Positions 10,501 to 20,849 of a DNA stretch of 64,000 nt are shown here, piece after piece (position 1 is the first letter of the stretch; the number at the start of each line of letters is the position of its first letter). The notes beneath the pieces were generated by a model. The model saw only the letters and a program-made list of their open reading frames with translations. It made no database searches and was not told the DNA's origin. The stretch spans positions 5,642,001-5,706,000 of the forward strand of contig JANTQA010000029.1 of the NCBI GenBank assembly GCA_027625915.1. The letters run 5' to 3'. This DNA is from Anaeramoeba flamelloides (taxonomy: Eukaryota > Metamonada > Anaeramoebidae). The translations under genes and the position numbers were made by a program.

Positions 10501-11163
10501 GATTTTTTACAATAAGGAAGATATTTTTTCTCAGCTATAAATACTGGTTCTCTGTAAAAAGGTAACTTTTCAAAAAGGAAAATGAGAAATAAAGTTTTCC
10601 AATGTCAAATTTAAAGAACAGAATTATTTGTTATTGGGTTTCTTTTTGAATTTTATAAAACTTGAACTTAATTCTTATCGTTTTTTAAAAATGATTTTTT
10701 GACTTTAAATTTCAGTTTGAAAAAAGAATTTACAAAAAGAAATTTGTTAAAAAAAGATGTTTTTGGAATTCGGGCAAATAAGAGGGGTCAATAACTCCTC
10801 CCTTAAATAATAAAAAAAAAAAAAAAAAAAAAGATGTTTTTTTGGTGGTTTTGAAAAGAAAATTTTACCATAAGAATGAAACTTGTGTTCAATTACTAAA
10901 GTTTCTGTGTTAAGTACTAAAGCAGGAAATTCAATGATTTCAGGTTGTTTCTCAGAAGATTTTGTCCCACACTTTATTTTTGAGGATCATGGATGCATAT
11001 TTGCAGAGGAAAAAAAAAAAAAGTTTTTCAGGTTGGTATTAAAAAAAGATATTGCTGAGGAATTCGAAAAAGTAATATAAGAAAAAGAAAAAGAAAATAA
11101 AAAAGGAAAATTAATACAAACAGTAGCTTCAAAATCAATGACGACTAAATATTTTACTGACAT
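7586..11163 (-). CDS. ERI1-type DEDDh 3'-5' exoribonuclease, four exons
   Basis: The four exons are 11122-11163, 10869-10971, 8414-8475 and 7586-8224, joining in frame to 281 residues. ERI1/3'hExo enzymes trim the 3' ends of small RNAs, histone mRNA and 5.8S rRNA. Catalytic residues are visible: Asp10 and Glu12 (VVIDFEAT), a middle Asp around 112-114 (VSDND), and His173 with Asp178 (HSGLDD). Family landmarks are EIIEFPALVLNTET, DDFCINLTGI and WHYGYEKRKR. The start at MSVKYLVV places the exonuclease fold at the very N-terminus with no SAP domain. The last 80 or so residues are charged and end in an acidic tail. Intron 2 is 2,393 bases and filled by transposons (8782-10427). Introns 1 and 3 (150 and 189 bases) both begin GTTTGT, and intron 2 begins GTAAAA. 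An upstream exon cannot be excluded. Confidence 0.88.
8782..9357. mobile_element. MITE family D, copy 1 (in ERI1 intron 2)
   Basis: This aligns in reverse complement with 27,050-27,762 across its whole length. Shared blocks include GGGTTTGTATAGATATTAGA, TTGCAAGATCGATAGT and AATAATTGATATTTGAAAA. The ends are eroded versions of the family terminus (TTTCACTCAAAGGGGCCCA): CCATTCAAATGGGCC on the left and CACTTTTGAGTGGAAAC on the right. It lacks the small insertion found in the 27 kb copy. Short open stretches inside are not genes. Confidence 0.75.
9358..9690. mobile_element. MITE family D, copy 2, partial, abutting copy 1
   Basis: It begins with an intact family terminus (AAACTCTATTTCACTCAAAG) directly after the preceding copy. 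It follows the 49,422 element for about 330 bases (GAGAAATAAT, GAAATACCTGAA, AATATAATTCA-type blocks). I find no matching right terminus, so the copy is truncated or its end has decayed. Confidence 0.6.
9937..10427. mobile_element. Harbinger-like MITE family A, copy 2 (in ERI1 intron 2)
   Basis: This 491-base element starts CCATTGTGGAAAAAAAGTG and ends TTTTTTTCCCGAACGG. It is flanked by TCA on both sides (9934-9936 and 10428-10430). The internal core (TTTTTCTTTGATTGATC) occurs twice in tandem near 10,100-10,200. It is non-coding and sits in the large intron of the exoribonuclease gene. Confidence 0.8.
10755..10832 (+). repeat. retroposon-like 3' tail with poly(A)
   Basis: The block GGAATTCGGGCAAATAAGAG followed by an ACTCCTCCCTTAAATAATA stretch runs directly into about 20 A residues. 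The same block, in opposite orientation, is found at 58,590-58,632. A shared short 3' end leading into an A-tail suggests the tail of a SINE or LINE. The 5' part is not recognised. Confidence 0.5.
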
Positions 11164-12275
11164 AAAATTTGAAACATTCACTAATTCAAGTTTAAAAAAA
11201 GTGTAAAGGTGAAAAAATGAAAATATTTGTTATTCTTTCAAAACCATTGTAATAATAAATAATCTAATATCTTTAAACACCAAAAATTGTAATCAACTTT
11301 ATATGAATACATACTTTTTGAGCAAAGTCCAAATGAACCATAAATTTAACTCTCATTTTAGATTTTTAAGGTACCAGAATATTTTTTAGTTTTCTTTTTG
11401 AAAAAGAATATTGTAATATAGAATTTGAATCACTACCTTTTATTTAGACAATGTTTTTAGTGTTATTACTGAAAAGAATTTAACAAAATTTTTGATTCTA
11501 AACATCATGAAAGAAAAATGGATCGAAGACACAAAGATTATATATCTACTCGGCGAAGACATAAAACTTATATTTCAAAATAAAAATAGTAATTGATTTT
11601 CAACTGAGTCTCGACAACATCTAGTTTATGGTCCTAATAAAGTGTCTTCAGTTCAAATGGTTTTTGAAAGAAAATTCCTTCATTTATTTTTGAGAAAATT
11701 CTAAATTATGAATTGAATTTGATGTACATTTTTAGTAATTTTTTTAATTGATTTGTTGAAATTTTTTGTTCTTTAATCGTTTAAAAAGTTTTTCAAGAAG
11801 TAATTCTCTTTTAGAAGAAAAATTGATCAATTTGATTTTTCATTTTTAGAATTTCTTTTTTAATTGTAAAACTTTAAAGCCATAGTAAGTAAAAAAGCAA
11901 AATATTTCCATTTCTATTTTTATTGCACTTTTTTTAAATTAACTTTTTTGGAATATCTTTAAGTTACATTTTTGAACCAACTATTTGAATCGGTTTGGAT
12001 AGTAATCATTTTAGCTTTTCAGGCAATGTTTTGTTCATAGGGTTTTTGAAAAAGGAGATTGAAAAAAAATGACAAAAAAAATGGACATTTTTTGTTTTTA
12101 GATTGGTACTAGGGATTTAAAAATTCAATATCACATTAATTCTTGTTTATTGTCCATATCTTTGATAAAGATAATGTATAGGTATTAGATAAAAACGAAA
12201 TACTACCTATATTTGGCTCCACTGGTTTTCTGAAGCTGTACAGATTATTTTAATAATTATGATTATAGTATTTTA
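11164..12275. other. AT-rich upstream region of ERI1 gene
   Basis: No gene was found. The first 100 or so bases would hold the leader of the minus-strand exoribonuclease gene. No motif beyond A/T tracts can be supported. Confidence 0.4.
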
Positions 12276-12678
12276 TTTTGGGAAAAAAAAGTTCAACATG
12301 ATTATAATTGGGAACCTTAATAAAGCCAAAAATCAAGATCTACTAATAAAAGAAAAAAATAAATAAATAAAGACAAAATAGGGGATTTAATACAACAATA
12401 ACAGTTTTGTTAATATCATCTTTTTGTGATGGCTTTTCTTTGATTGATCTTTTATATAAAAAAATCTTGAAATAATTGACAATTTTTCAGATCTCTAAAA
12501 CCGGCTATTTGATTTCGATAGCCAAGAAGATTTATTTTTTTTTTGTTTTTGAGGCTGAAAATAATACAATGGATTATTCTTTGAAGTTGATTTGTTTCTT
12601 CTTTTAATTGATTTTACTTTTCATTTTCAATAATCTATTCTATTTAAAAAACGTGTTTCACTTTTTTTTTTCGAAAGG
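12276..12678. mobile_element. Harbinger-like MITE family A, copy 3
   Basis: This 403-base copy starts TTTTGGGAAAAAAAAGTTC and ends with TTTTTTTTTCGAAAGG, with TTA on each side (12,273-12,275 and 12,679-12,681). Internal blocks match copies 1 and 2 (GGGAACCTTAATAAAGC, TTTTCTTTGATTGATC). The left terminus has lost a few bases relative to the family. Confidence 0.7.
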
Positions 12679-12681
12679 TTA

Positions 12682-13626
12682 AAAAGAAATAAAGGAACTT
12701 TTAAGAGGTAAGCATCTACCAAGGAAAAGCCCAAGATCAAAATGTGTTGTTATTAGGTGTAAATCACATTAGTGTTACATGGTTCAAATGTCTCTAAAAA
12801 ATCAATTATTCAAGTAGTGAAATTTATTGATCCTATCAATTAAAAATGATCTATTCATTAATAAAAACCAAACAATTTCAAAAAAAAATCTACATTTTGC
12901 CACAAATTTAAAGGTTGAATTATCAATCTCAAGATCTCAAAGATGCAAAGTATCTTGCTTAAAATTTATGGGTAACTGTAGATTAGTTGCTAAAAAAATC
13001 AATTTTTTGAAAAAATTAAATAATTAACCAATAGATTTTTTTGACCAATTATTTCTAAAATCTTGGAAATATATTAATGTTACAATTATCTAGATCAAAA
13101 GGAAATAAAGATAATCTGTCTTCGGGTTTTTATGTTGATGATTATTGATTTAATCTTGAAATTAAAAAATAAATAAAAAATAGTTACTTTTGGAAGTTCT
13201 TAATATGAATTATTAGATACACGAATACAATTATTTTGAGTTTCTATTTTTAGATTTTTAAAAGTATTAAAAAAAAAATTCTCTTTTTTGAAATTTTTTA
13301 ACAGTGATCATTAGTAAAAAATGAAATAATTTATGGTGCAATAATATTTATAATAATTTTTTGGAGTAAATTGGGCCATGTCACACTAAATATCATATAA
13401 ACACAATTAAACCATACCTCGATTATTGACAAATCTATGGAGACGTTAATCCCTTAAGATCAAATATTCCTATTTTCATGAATTAAAGCAAAAAAAGCAA
13501 TTTAAATCTTATTATATATTACAATCAGATTTGTCATTTTCTAATCTCCTAAAATTATATTAACAAGTTGTAATGACAATTTCAAGAACGATTTAATCAA
13601 ATATAAATTATTAATAATAAACAGTA
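12682..13626. other. AT-rich spacer, no gene seen
   Basis: Only short open stretches without coding character were seen, and no repeat relationship was recognised. Confidence 0.4.
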
Positions 13627-13629
13627 TTG

Positions 13630-14100
13630 TTGTCATAATAATGCATGTAGAAAAGTTTAAGCATGTTACAATATCAAAAAGTATGTTTTTTTGTTATAGA
13701 AAACCTATACATTAGCCGATCAAAGAAAACAACCATAAAATATAAGTAAATATGGTATTGGTTATTTAAAATTTTTTCTTTAAAGAGAAATTCTAAAAAT
13801 GAAGGATCGAATTGGAAAAGTTATCTCAAACGATACAGTTCAATTTTATAAAAATTTTTATTGTCAAAAAATAAAAAATCCCTAAAAAATTGAGAAAATT
13901 ACGAAAAATTTTCAACAAATTGCATTTATCATTTAAAATTTACAGAAAATATCAAGGGGGTTATCTTTCAAAATTGGGTTTAACTTAATTCTACTATTTG
14001 GTAGTGAATTGTATGTTGCATTGGAACAAGAAGTAAAACAAAGAACGTGTTATATTTTAGAACACGGGTTATAGTCATTGTGCACGCATTATTTTAACAA
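13630..14100. mobile_element. MITE family C, copy 1
   Basis: This 471-base element is colinear with 40,526-40,995 over its full length. Shared blocks are TGTTTTTTTGTTATAG, ATATGGTATTGGTT, TGAGAA..ATTA and ATTTTCAAC, AATATCAAGGGGGTTA and ACACGGGTTATAGTC. The ends are TTGTCATAATAATG and CATTATTTTAACAA. TTG is present on both sides (13,627-13,629 and 14,101-14,103). Confidence 0.8.
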
Positions 14101-14103
14101 TTG

Positions 14104-15375
14104 AAAGATAAAATTAAATGTTTTAAAATATAATTTATTACTATTTATTTGGGAATTGGTAATTTTATCATCAAAATTCAAAATCATTTTTTTTTCTGAT
14201 AAAAATGATTTAAATTGTTATAATGATTCTTGTGATTAAGATCAAACAATTTGTTAAATAAATTTTCAAAATCGAAACCAATAATGAATAAAAAGGTTAG
14301 GAAGTTTCTTGTGAACCTGAAAATTACTTTTTTAAAAACTTTTATAAAAAAATTTTTTTTGCTTAATAGATCTAAATGTAATTGATAAACTTTTGTTATT
14401 TTTCTATCAAATTTCCATAAATTTAATCTTATATGTCTCAATTAGTATTATTTTGCAGATATTTAAACTGCAAGATTTATAATAAATAATACAAACAAAA
14501 AAAAAATAATTTTCTTTCAAAATCAATACTTTACAACACAAAGCGAAAATATCATACAGCATTTTCAAGAATTAACTTTATGGTTAATAAAAATAATATG
14601 TTACTTTTTTTCAGTTTTATATCTGTAAATTTATGAATTTTGGATTTTCAAAAAATAAACTCAAATTATTAAATTTTTTAAATGATGTTAACTCATCCAT
14701 TTCATAAGCCCAAACACAAATTACTAAAAAAAATTATTTCAAGATCTTGGTAAGGTTCAATTTAATTTTTAAAAAATACTACCCCCAAAACTATTTTTTT
14801 TTATATTTGAATTTTTTCAACCAAAGAAAGTGCAATTATACCAAATCATGTTTAATAGCAAATAACTCCTAGAGTACGGAAACAAATTTAAAGTGTGTGG
14901 CAAGGCACTTGTATACTTGATTACATTTTTCTAAATTTAATTTTGGAGTTGTAAGTTTTGGTTATTGTTTTCATTAAAAAATATGTAGCCCTTAAATTAT
15001 TATAAGAGAAAAGTAAAAAGATGAAATTGAAATCAAAAAATGGGTTTGAGAGTTTGTAATAAACATCAAACTAAATCCTTCGAATTTTCTTTAAAAATTG
15101 TTTAATTTTAAATAATCAGGTCAATCAATGTTAATTTTTATTTAATTCTTTCTTTGCCTTTTAGCAAACCACTCTTCTTATATATTTTGAATTACAATAA
15201 AAACTATAAAAATTATTACCTTAAAACACAATTTTTTTTTTTTCATTACCTTTTAAGGGTGGATACTACAAAAATACTAAAAGTTTGTAAAAAAAGTAAA
15301 AATAAATTAAAAAAGATCATAACATTTCATTTCATTCCATAATAAAAAAAAATCATAATTTGTGTATCAAAATCC
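14104..15375. other. AT-rich spacer downstream of ankyrin/BTB gene
   Basis: No gene was seen. An 85-codon open stretch at 14,184-14,441 on the minus strand is AT-driven (F/N/K/L) and has no recognisable domain. Confidence 0.4.
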
Positions 15376-18300
15376 CTAATTTTGTAATTCTTGTAAATCT
15401 TCTTCTAAGGTCGAATATTTTGACAATTGAAGCATTTTTGAAACTTGATTGATTTGCTCGATACAATTAAAAGGCAAATTTTTAGGAAATTTGGAAGAAT
15501 AAAAGTATTGGAAAAGGGCGGAAGTGGCTTGTGTTGATATCTTAAATTTCAAAAAATCTGAAAATTCAACTTTTTCTGGTTGTACTTTAATCATTTTTGC
15601 AATATATTTTGATTTGGCACAAACTATTGACTTATGTATCATAACGAATCCGTCTGTTGTAATAAATTTCAAATCCTTATCCTCGTCATCGTTGTATAAT
15701 CCTTTTAGACTGGATAGCAAAGAATATCGGCCCGTCATTTCTGGGATTTCTTCAACAATGCCTATTTCGTCACAAAATCTGAAAACAATTTGACGCTCCT
15801 CATCTTTCATGGACCCTGTATAAATCCATTTAACAATGGGTTTCGCTTCGTCCAAGGTTCTCTGTGATAATGTCTTTATAAAAGTGGATTTTTTTGTACC
15901 GACCCTATATTTGAGTATTGGTGTGTGTACGTTTAATTTGCCATCTAAAAGATCAATTGTTAAATCTGATCCAATTCCCGATTCAATTAAACCGATTAAA
16001 TCCGAAACTATACATGTGTGAGATTTTAACAGATGTGCAACACTCTTATCTTTACTACGCCTGTAAGGTAATCTCCCTTGCCAATTCTTGGCTAATACAT
16101 CTGCGCCACCTGCTAGGAGAATTTTGATCGTTTCTATTGGTGAGTCGACCCCGACCGCATAATGAAGCACCTCGATACTAAACCGATCTTTTTGGTTGAT
16201 AATTTCTGGTGACATTTCAATCATTTTTTTAATTATTTCGGGTTCTGACTTTTCTTTGAGTGCTGTGAATAATGGCTGCCTTTTTTGCATTGTAGTTTCC
16301 CCATAATTTACCAAAACATCAAATGCTTCCGGATACATTTTGTTTTTGATCGCAATCTGATATGGTGTGTTACCATCTTTATTTACGAGATCTAAATTCG
16401 CCCCAAAGGTCGCCAATACCATACAAAGCTCAATTGCATTCTTGTCCTTCACATTTTTCAAGCAATAGTGGATTGGTGTGTTGCCATAATCATTTGTTTT
16501 GTTTGGATCGGCTCCAGAATCTAAAAGTAATTCGATAACGTTAGGATCAACATTTTTGATACACGCGGAGTGCAGCGGAGTTAATTCAGCATCGTTTTGA
16601 GTGTCCACAAACTCAACTTTACTCAATAAATACTTGATGACCCTTATGGACCGTTTATATTGGCATGCTATATGCAAAGAGGTATTCTTATGCTTATCCA
16701 TAATATTTGGATTAGACCCTGCATCAATCATGTAATCAAGCAAATCATCAGTAAAAGATTCATTTCTTAAGGCAGAAAATAGTACGGGCTCACCCTATTT
16801 GTAATATGAAATAACCAAGTTTTTTTTTTTTTTTTTTTTTTTTTTTTCAGATTGAAGGTTATTGAAATTGATCGTCGAATTAACTCAATTAAAGAAGAAG
16901 TATATAATTTTCCAATATTTTTAGAGCAGTAATAATTTATAAAAGTAGTAACATTTTATCATTTTTAAAAATTGTATATGTGAGAATCTTAATAAAAAAA
17001 GATTTTTTGAGTGTAACAAGGATAATGAAAAATAAAATTTAAAATATCAGTCACTGCTCTATTGTGAAACGAAATAAAAGTAAATCAGAGTGGGATTTGT
17101 GAATTTTTCAATTTTTGAACATTTTTTTTGGGATTAAATTTTTGGTTTTATTAAATTATGCTTTGGATCTAGAGATGTGTTTATACGAACGATTGAAATT
17201 AATCAAACAGTAAACTAAGAAAATAGACTCGAAAAGGTGTGCATTTGAAACAAATATTTTTCTTTTTTAATAAAAAACAAGAAAGATTACCTTTCCAAAT
17301 AAAATTGTTGAAATCAAGAATGAAACAAAATAAATTTTCAAAGTTTATTTTCAAAGATATTTCATCTTTAGATACTTAATTTGAATGATAAAAAACACGG
17401 AAGTGATTTCCTTGAATTTCTCATCTCATTCCTATTTATTATTATTTATTCATAACTTTTTTTTACAAATTTGTCTTCAAAATTCTTTTTTCTAAATATT
17501 GTTATCAAAATAAGTATAATCAAAGAATATTGTTTCAAAGATTAAAGGAAAAGTATTGAATTATTGGAATGAAAAATCAACTACAAAAAGTTCTAATAAA
17601 AGTCCGAATAAAAAAAATATTTTAAAACCATCATGGAACATCTTTATATCAAAACTAGTGTTTGTGGTGTGTTTATTTAATAAAAAAAGGTTAATAAAGC
17701 TTTTATAACCTATTATAATTTTTATTATTTCAAATTTTTAAATTATTTTTTTATTTTTTAATAGATCTTTAAAAAAACAATAAAATTGAAAATATTTCAA
17801 TCAAACTTTTCATTTCTAAAAAAATTTTTTTAATGATATTTTTAGAATTGAAAACCGTTTTCTACCCTGGTTTTTAATGGTGAAATATTTTTAACAAGTT
17901 CCATTGTAACTTTTTTTTATTCTATTATTACTTTTAAATATCCATAATTTATAACAATTATAGAACATGCTTTATCTTAAATAACATCATAATTAGATGA
18001 ATTCCATCAAAATTGAAATTAAAATTCATTTTGGAAAATAATTTTTCGAAATAGGAATTACAGTTGTTTCAAAAATTTTTCAAATAAACATTTTTCCATT
18101 CAAGAATTTAAAATGAAAAATTGTGTAACGAAGAAGTAATTTTATCAAAGATTACAAATAAGATCAATTAATGAATGATTTTTTTTAATTTTTTCTTGAT
18201 CAATCTTTTAATTATTTTTATTTCCATTTTTTAATTGCTTTGTAATTATGTTTAACTAGGGTATCTGACACTTTCCTGTTTTTATTAAAGGGTTTGTATG

Positions 18301-20018
18301 TTTAGTTAAAGAAATTATTTGAATAATATGTTTTCTCAGAAACTCTGGAACTCAAAATTCCAAAAATGTTCCTGCTCCCTTAATACTGATAACTGTTGAG
18401 AGAAAAATGTTGGACACAGAAAAATGGTTGGACAGCAATTTTAATTATCGGAACATTACTGAAAATGATTTTTAATTTCAATCGTTTGTGAAATAACTAA
18501 AGAAAATAACCATAATCTACTTATTAGAATAACGATTAATGTGATTCTACTTTTTCAAAAGCTTATCTCTTATAGTCTAAAGCAAGTTTAAAAATTACTA
18601 TTTTCATAATTAATAGTAAACTTTACTAAAACTTGGATTTTTGTTAAAATAGCATGATCTACTTTAGTTGTCAACCATTCAAATGAGTATTCTACACACA
18701 CCACAGATTAATGAACTTGTAACACCTTTAAACCTGGATTTATATAAAAGTCGCCTAGTTATCAATAGGATTTGATTTTCAATTTTACGAATGTTCCCAA
18801 TTAAAAATGGTGTCCAACCATTTTTCTGTGTCCAACATTTTTCTCTCAACAGTAAATTGTAATTTATGTTTGGAAATTGTTACTTGATTTTCCTTTTTGA
18901 AAATATTATGTTCAAGATTTGAATAATGCATTTTATGAAGTAAAGTATTAAGAAACTCTGTAAAATTTGTTGTTCTTCAAAATATTCTTTTGACCTGGAC
19001 TGTTTGATAAGAAACAGTTCGAAGATTTATAAAAAAGGAAATTGAACTAAATATTTCTTCAAGTTTATTAGAATTTATCAGCAAACTATTTAACATCATT
19101 GAAAATTGAAAGAAAGTAGTGCCAATTTTCGTTGAATGTATTATTTTTCAAGATGAAAAATTGTGCTGTTGTATTCACAAATTCTTCTTTTTTCAAAATA
19201 AAAAACTTTTCATTTTTCTCGAACACAGTTTTCGGTGAAAAGCAGAAAATTATAAATCTAATGGCTGGTGCTTATGCCAGTATTTTCAATTATTATAATT
19301 TATATTCAAAAAAAGAAAAAGAACAAGATAACAAAAATTGATCTTGGGTATCTTCCTCTTGTAAGCCAATTTTAGCTTTGGTTTGGATTTTTGTTTTGAA
19401 TTAAAGAAAACTATTCATTGATCATATTTTCATTTCTTATTAATTTACTTTTAATTTTCAAGTTGATCCTTCACCAAAACTTTTAAAAGGCTGATAAAAA
19501 AAAAGAAAAAAAAAAAACACACCAAATTTGGCAGAAACGTTGAACCACAAATCGTTAACCGAACGAAGAACAAATATGAAAAATGTAGAAAAAAAAAAAA
19601 AAAAAAGAAATATTTACTTGTAAATTTTGATAGTTAATATCACATCCCTTTTCAACAAGTTTTTTCAAAGTTTCCAAATTTGGGTTGTGCCTTGAACAAT
19701 ACGAGTGAAATATACCATTACCCTACATTAGTATTTGAGAACAAAGATTTCAAAATGTGATCAAAAGAATCAGAGAAAAAAAATTCGTTTAAATAATAGT
19801 TGCAGAAAATAGGAACAAACTTTGTCATCAGACAAACTAAAATCAGGATTTGCTTCAAGACATGCACTGATTAATTCGTGGCTATGGTATGCAAAAACAT
19901 AATTTAGTACAGGTGTTTTGTATTCGTCTAATACATTAATGTCCCCTCCTTTTTGAACAAATTTGATTGCTTTTTTGTCCTCTTTTTTGTCTAATAATTT
20001 ATCAAAATCGTTTCCCAT
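15376..20018 (-). CDS. ankyrin-repeat protein with two C-terminal BTB-like domains, three exons
   Basis: The exons 19821-20018, 19618-19722 and 15376-16794 join in phase 0 to 573 residues, ending in TAG. Ankyrin repeats fill about residues 1-370, with clear units such as NKDGNTPYQIAIKN, DAELTPLHSACIKN and NDYGNTPIHYCLKN. Two BTB-like folds follow: about 376-450 (SDLTIDLLDGKLNVHTPIL) and about 465-560 (FITTDGFVMIHKSIVCAKS). Proteins of this design usually act as scaffolds or Cullin-3 substrate adaptors, but no partner can be read here. Intron 1 is 98 bases (GTTTGT donor). Intron 2 is 2,823 bases and hosts the MITE at 18,394-18,852. The first ATG in the open frame (MGNDFDKLLD) is used as start, but a possible acceptor (TTTTCCAG) lies just before it, so a further 5' exon may exist. 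Confidence 0.85.
18394..18852. mobile_element. Harbinger-like MITE family B (in ankyrin/BTB intron 2)
   Basis: This 459-base non-coding element has long terminal inverted repeats beginning CTGTTGAGAGAAAAATGTTG. The 40-base ends are almost identical in inverse. TAA flanks both sides (18,391-18,393 and 18,853-18,855). Just inside the ends it shares the TTTTAATT..GGAACATTACTGAAAATGA segment with family A, so the two families are related. The sequence right of the insertion has a related copy at 25.8-26.05 kb without it. Confidence 0.85.
18857..19070. repeat. dispersed repeat M, copy 1
   Basis: This is strongly similar to the reverse complement of 25,838-26,046. Shared blocks include ATTTATGTTTGGAAATT, CTTGATTTTCCTTTTTGAAA, CATTTTATGAAGT and GAAACAGTTCGAAGATTTAT. 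It begins immediately right of the family B MITE. The class is unknown. Confidence 0.7.
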
Positions 20019-20849
20019 CACAAGTCTGGAAAAAAAGTTTTAAAAAAATGAATTTTTCTCAAACAACAAAAATGGCAAAATTTTTTTGGGAAACTTTTTT
20101 GAATCCTACTAATGTTTGTTATTTTGAAACTTTTTCAAATCAAGAAAATAAATTACTAGAACAAAATATTATCAAATTTCATTTGAAAAGGTTTTTCACA
20201 ATATAAACTTTTATAAACTTGAGTAATAAAAACACTTTTGGCTTTTGGCTTTTCTAAAAACAGTTTTAAGTTTTTGAAATTAGACATGTATTAAAAATTG
20301 GGAAAACGAAAAAAAATTTCAATTGGAACAAATAAATTTCTTTTTTGAAAAAATCATTTTTTTTTCCCTTTTTTATGATTTATGAGGATAAACAATGGAA
20401 AATTAAAAAATAGAATATAGACAAAACTATTACTTTCATTAACCTTTTGTCATTAAAAATAAAGTTTAATTGCCAGATAATCAAAATTCCCGATCTAAAA
20501 ATTCATGAGATTATTGTATTTATTGTTGTTAGTATAACAACCTTTTTAAAAAAAGTCCCTAATCTCAAAAAAAAGGTATTTTTTGGGTAAAAAATCCCAA
20601 ATAAACTGAAGAATGAATTCTAGTTTAATTCAATTGGAGATATTTACTTTGATAGATGGTAACGAATAGTTTTGAAAACATTGTATTCATCTAATAAAAC
20701 TGAAACAGAGAAAAAAAATTCCTAATGAATACCTTAGAGTGTTTTCAAGTCCCTACGTTTTCCAGAATTTAAAAAAATGTGTATAATCTTTAATTTTACT
20801 CAATTCTTTTAAAATAAAAAAACCTTACGCAAAAATCAAAAACAAAATA

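Noticed and set aside
10883-11080. 65-codon open stretch on the plus strand.
   Set aside because: Antisense to ERI1 exon 2 and intron 1; the minus-strand reading has the family match.
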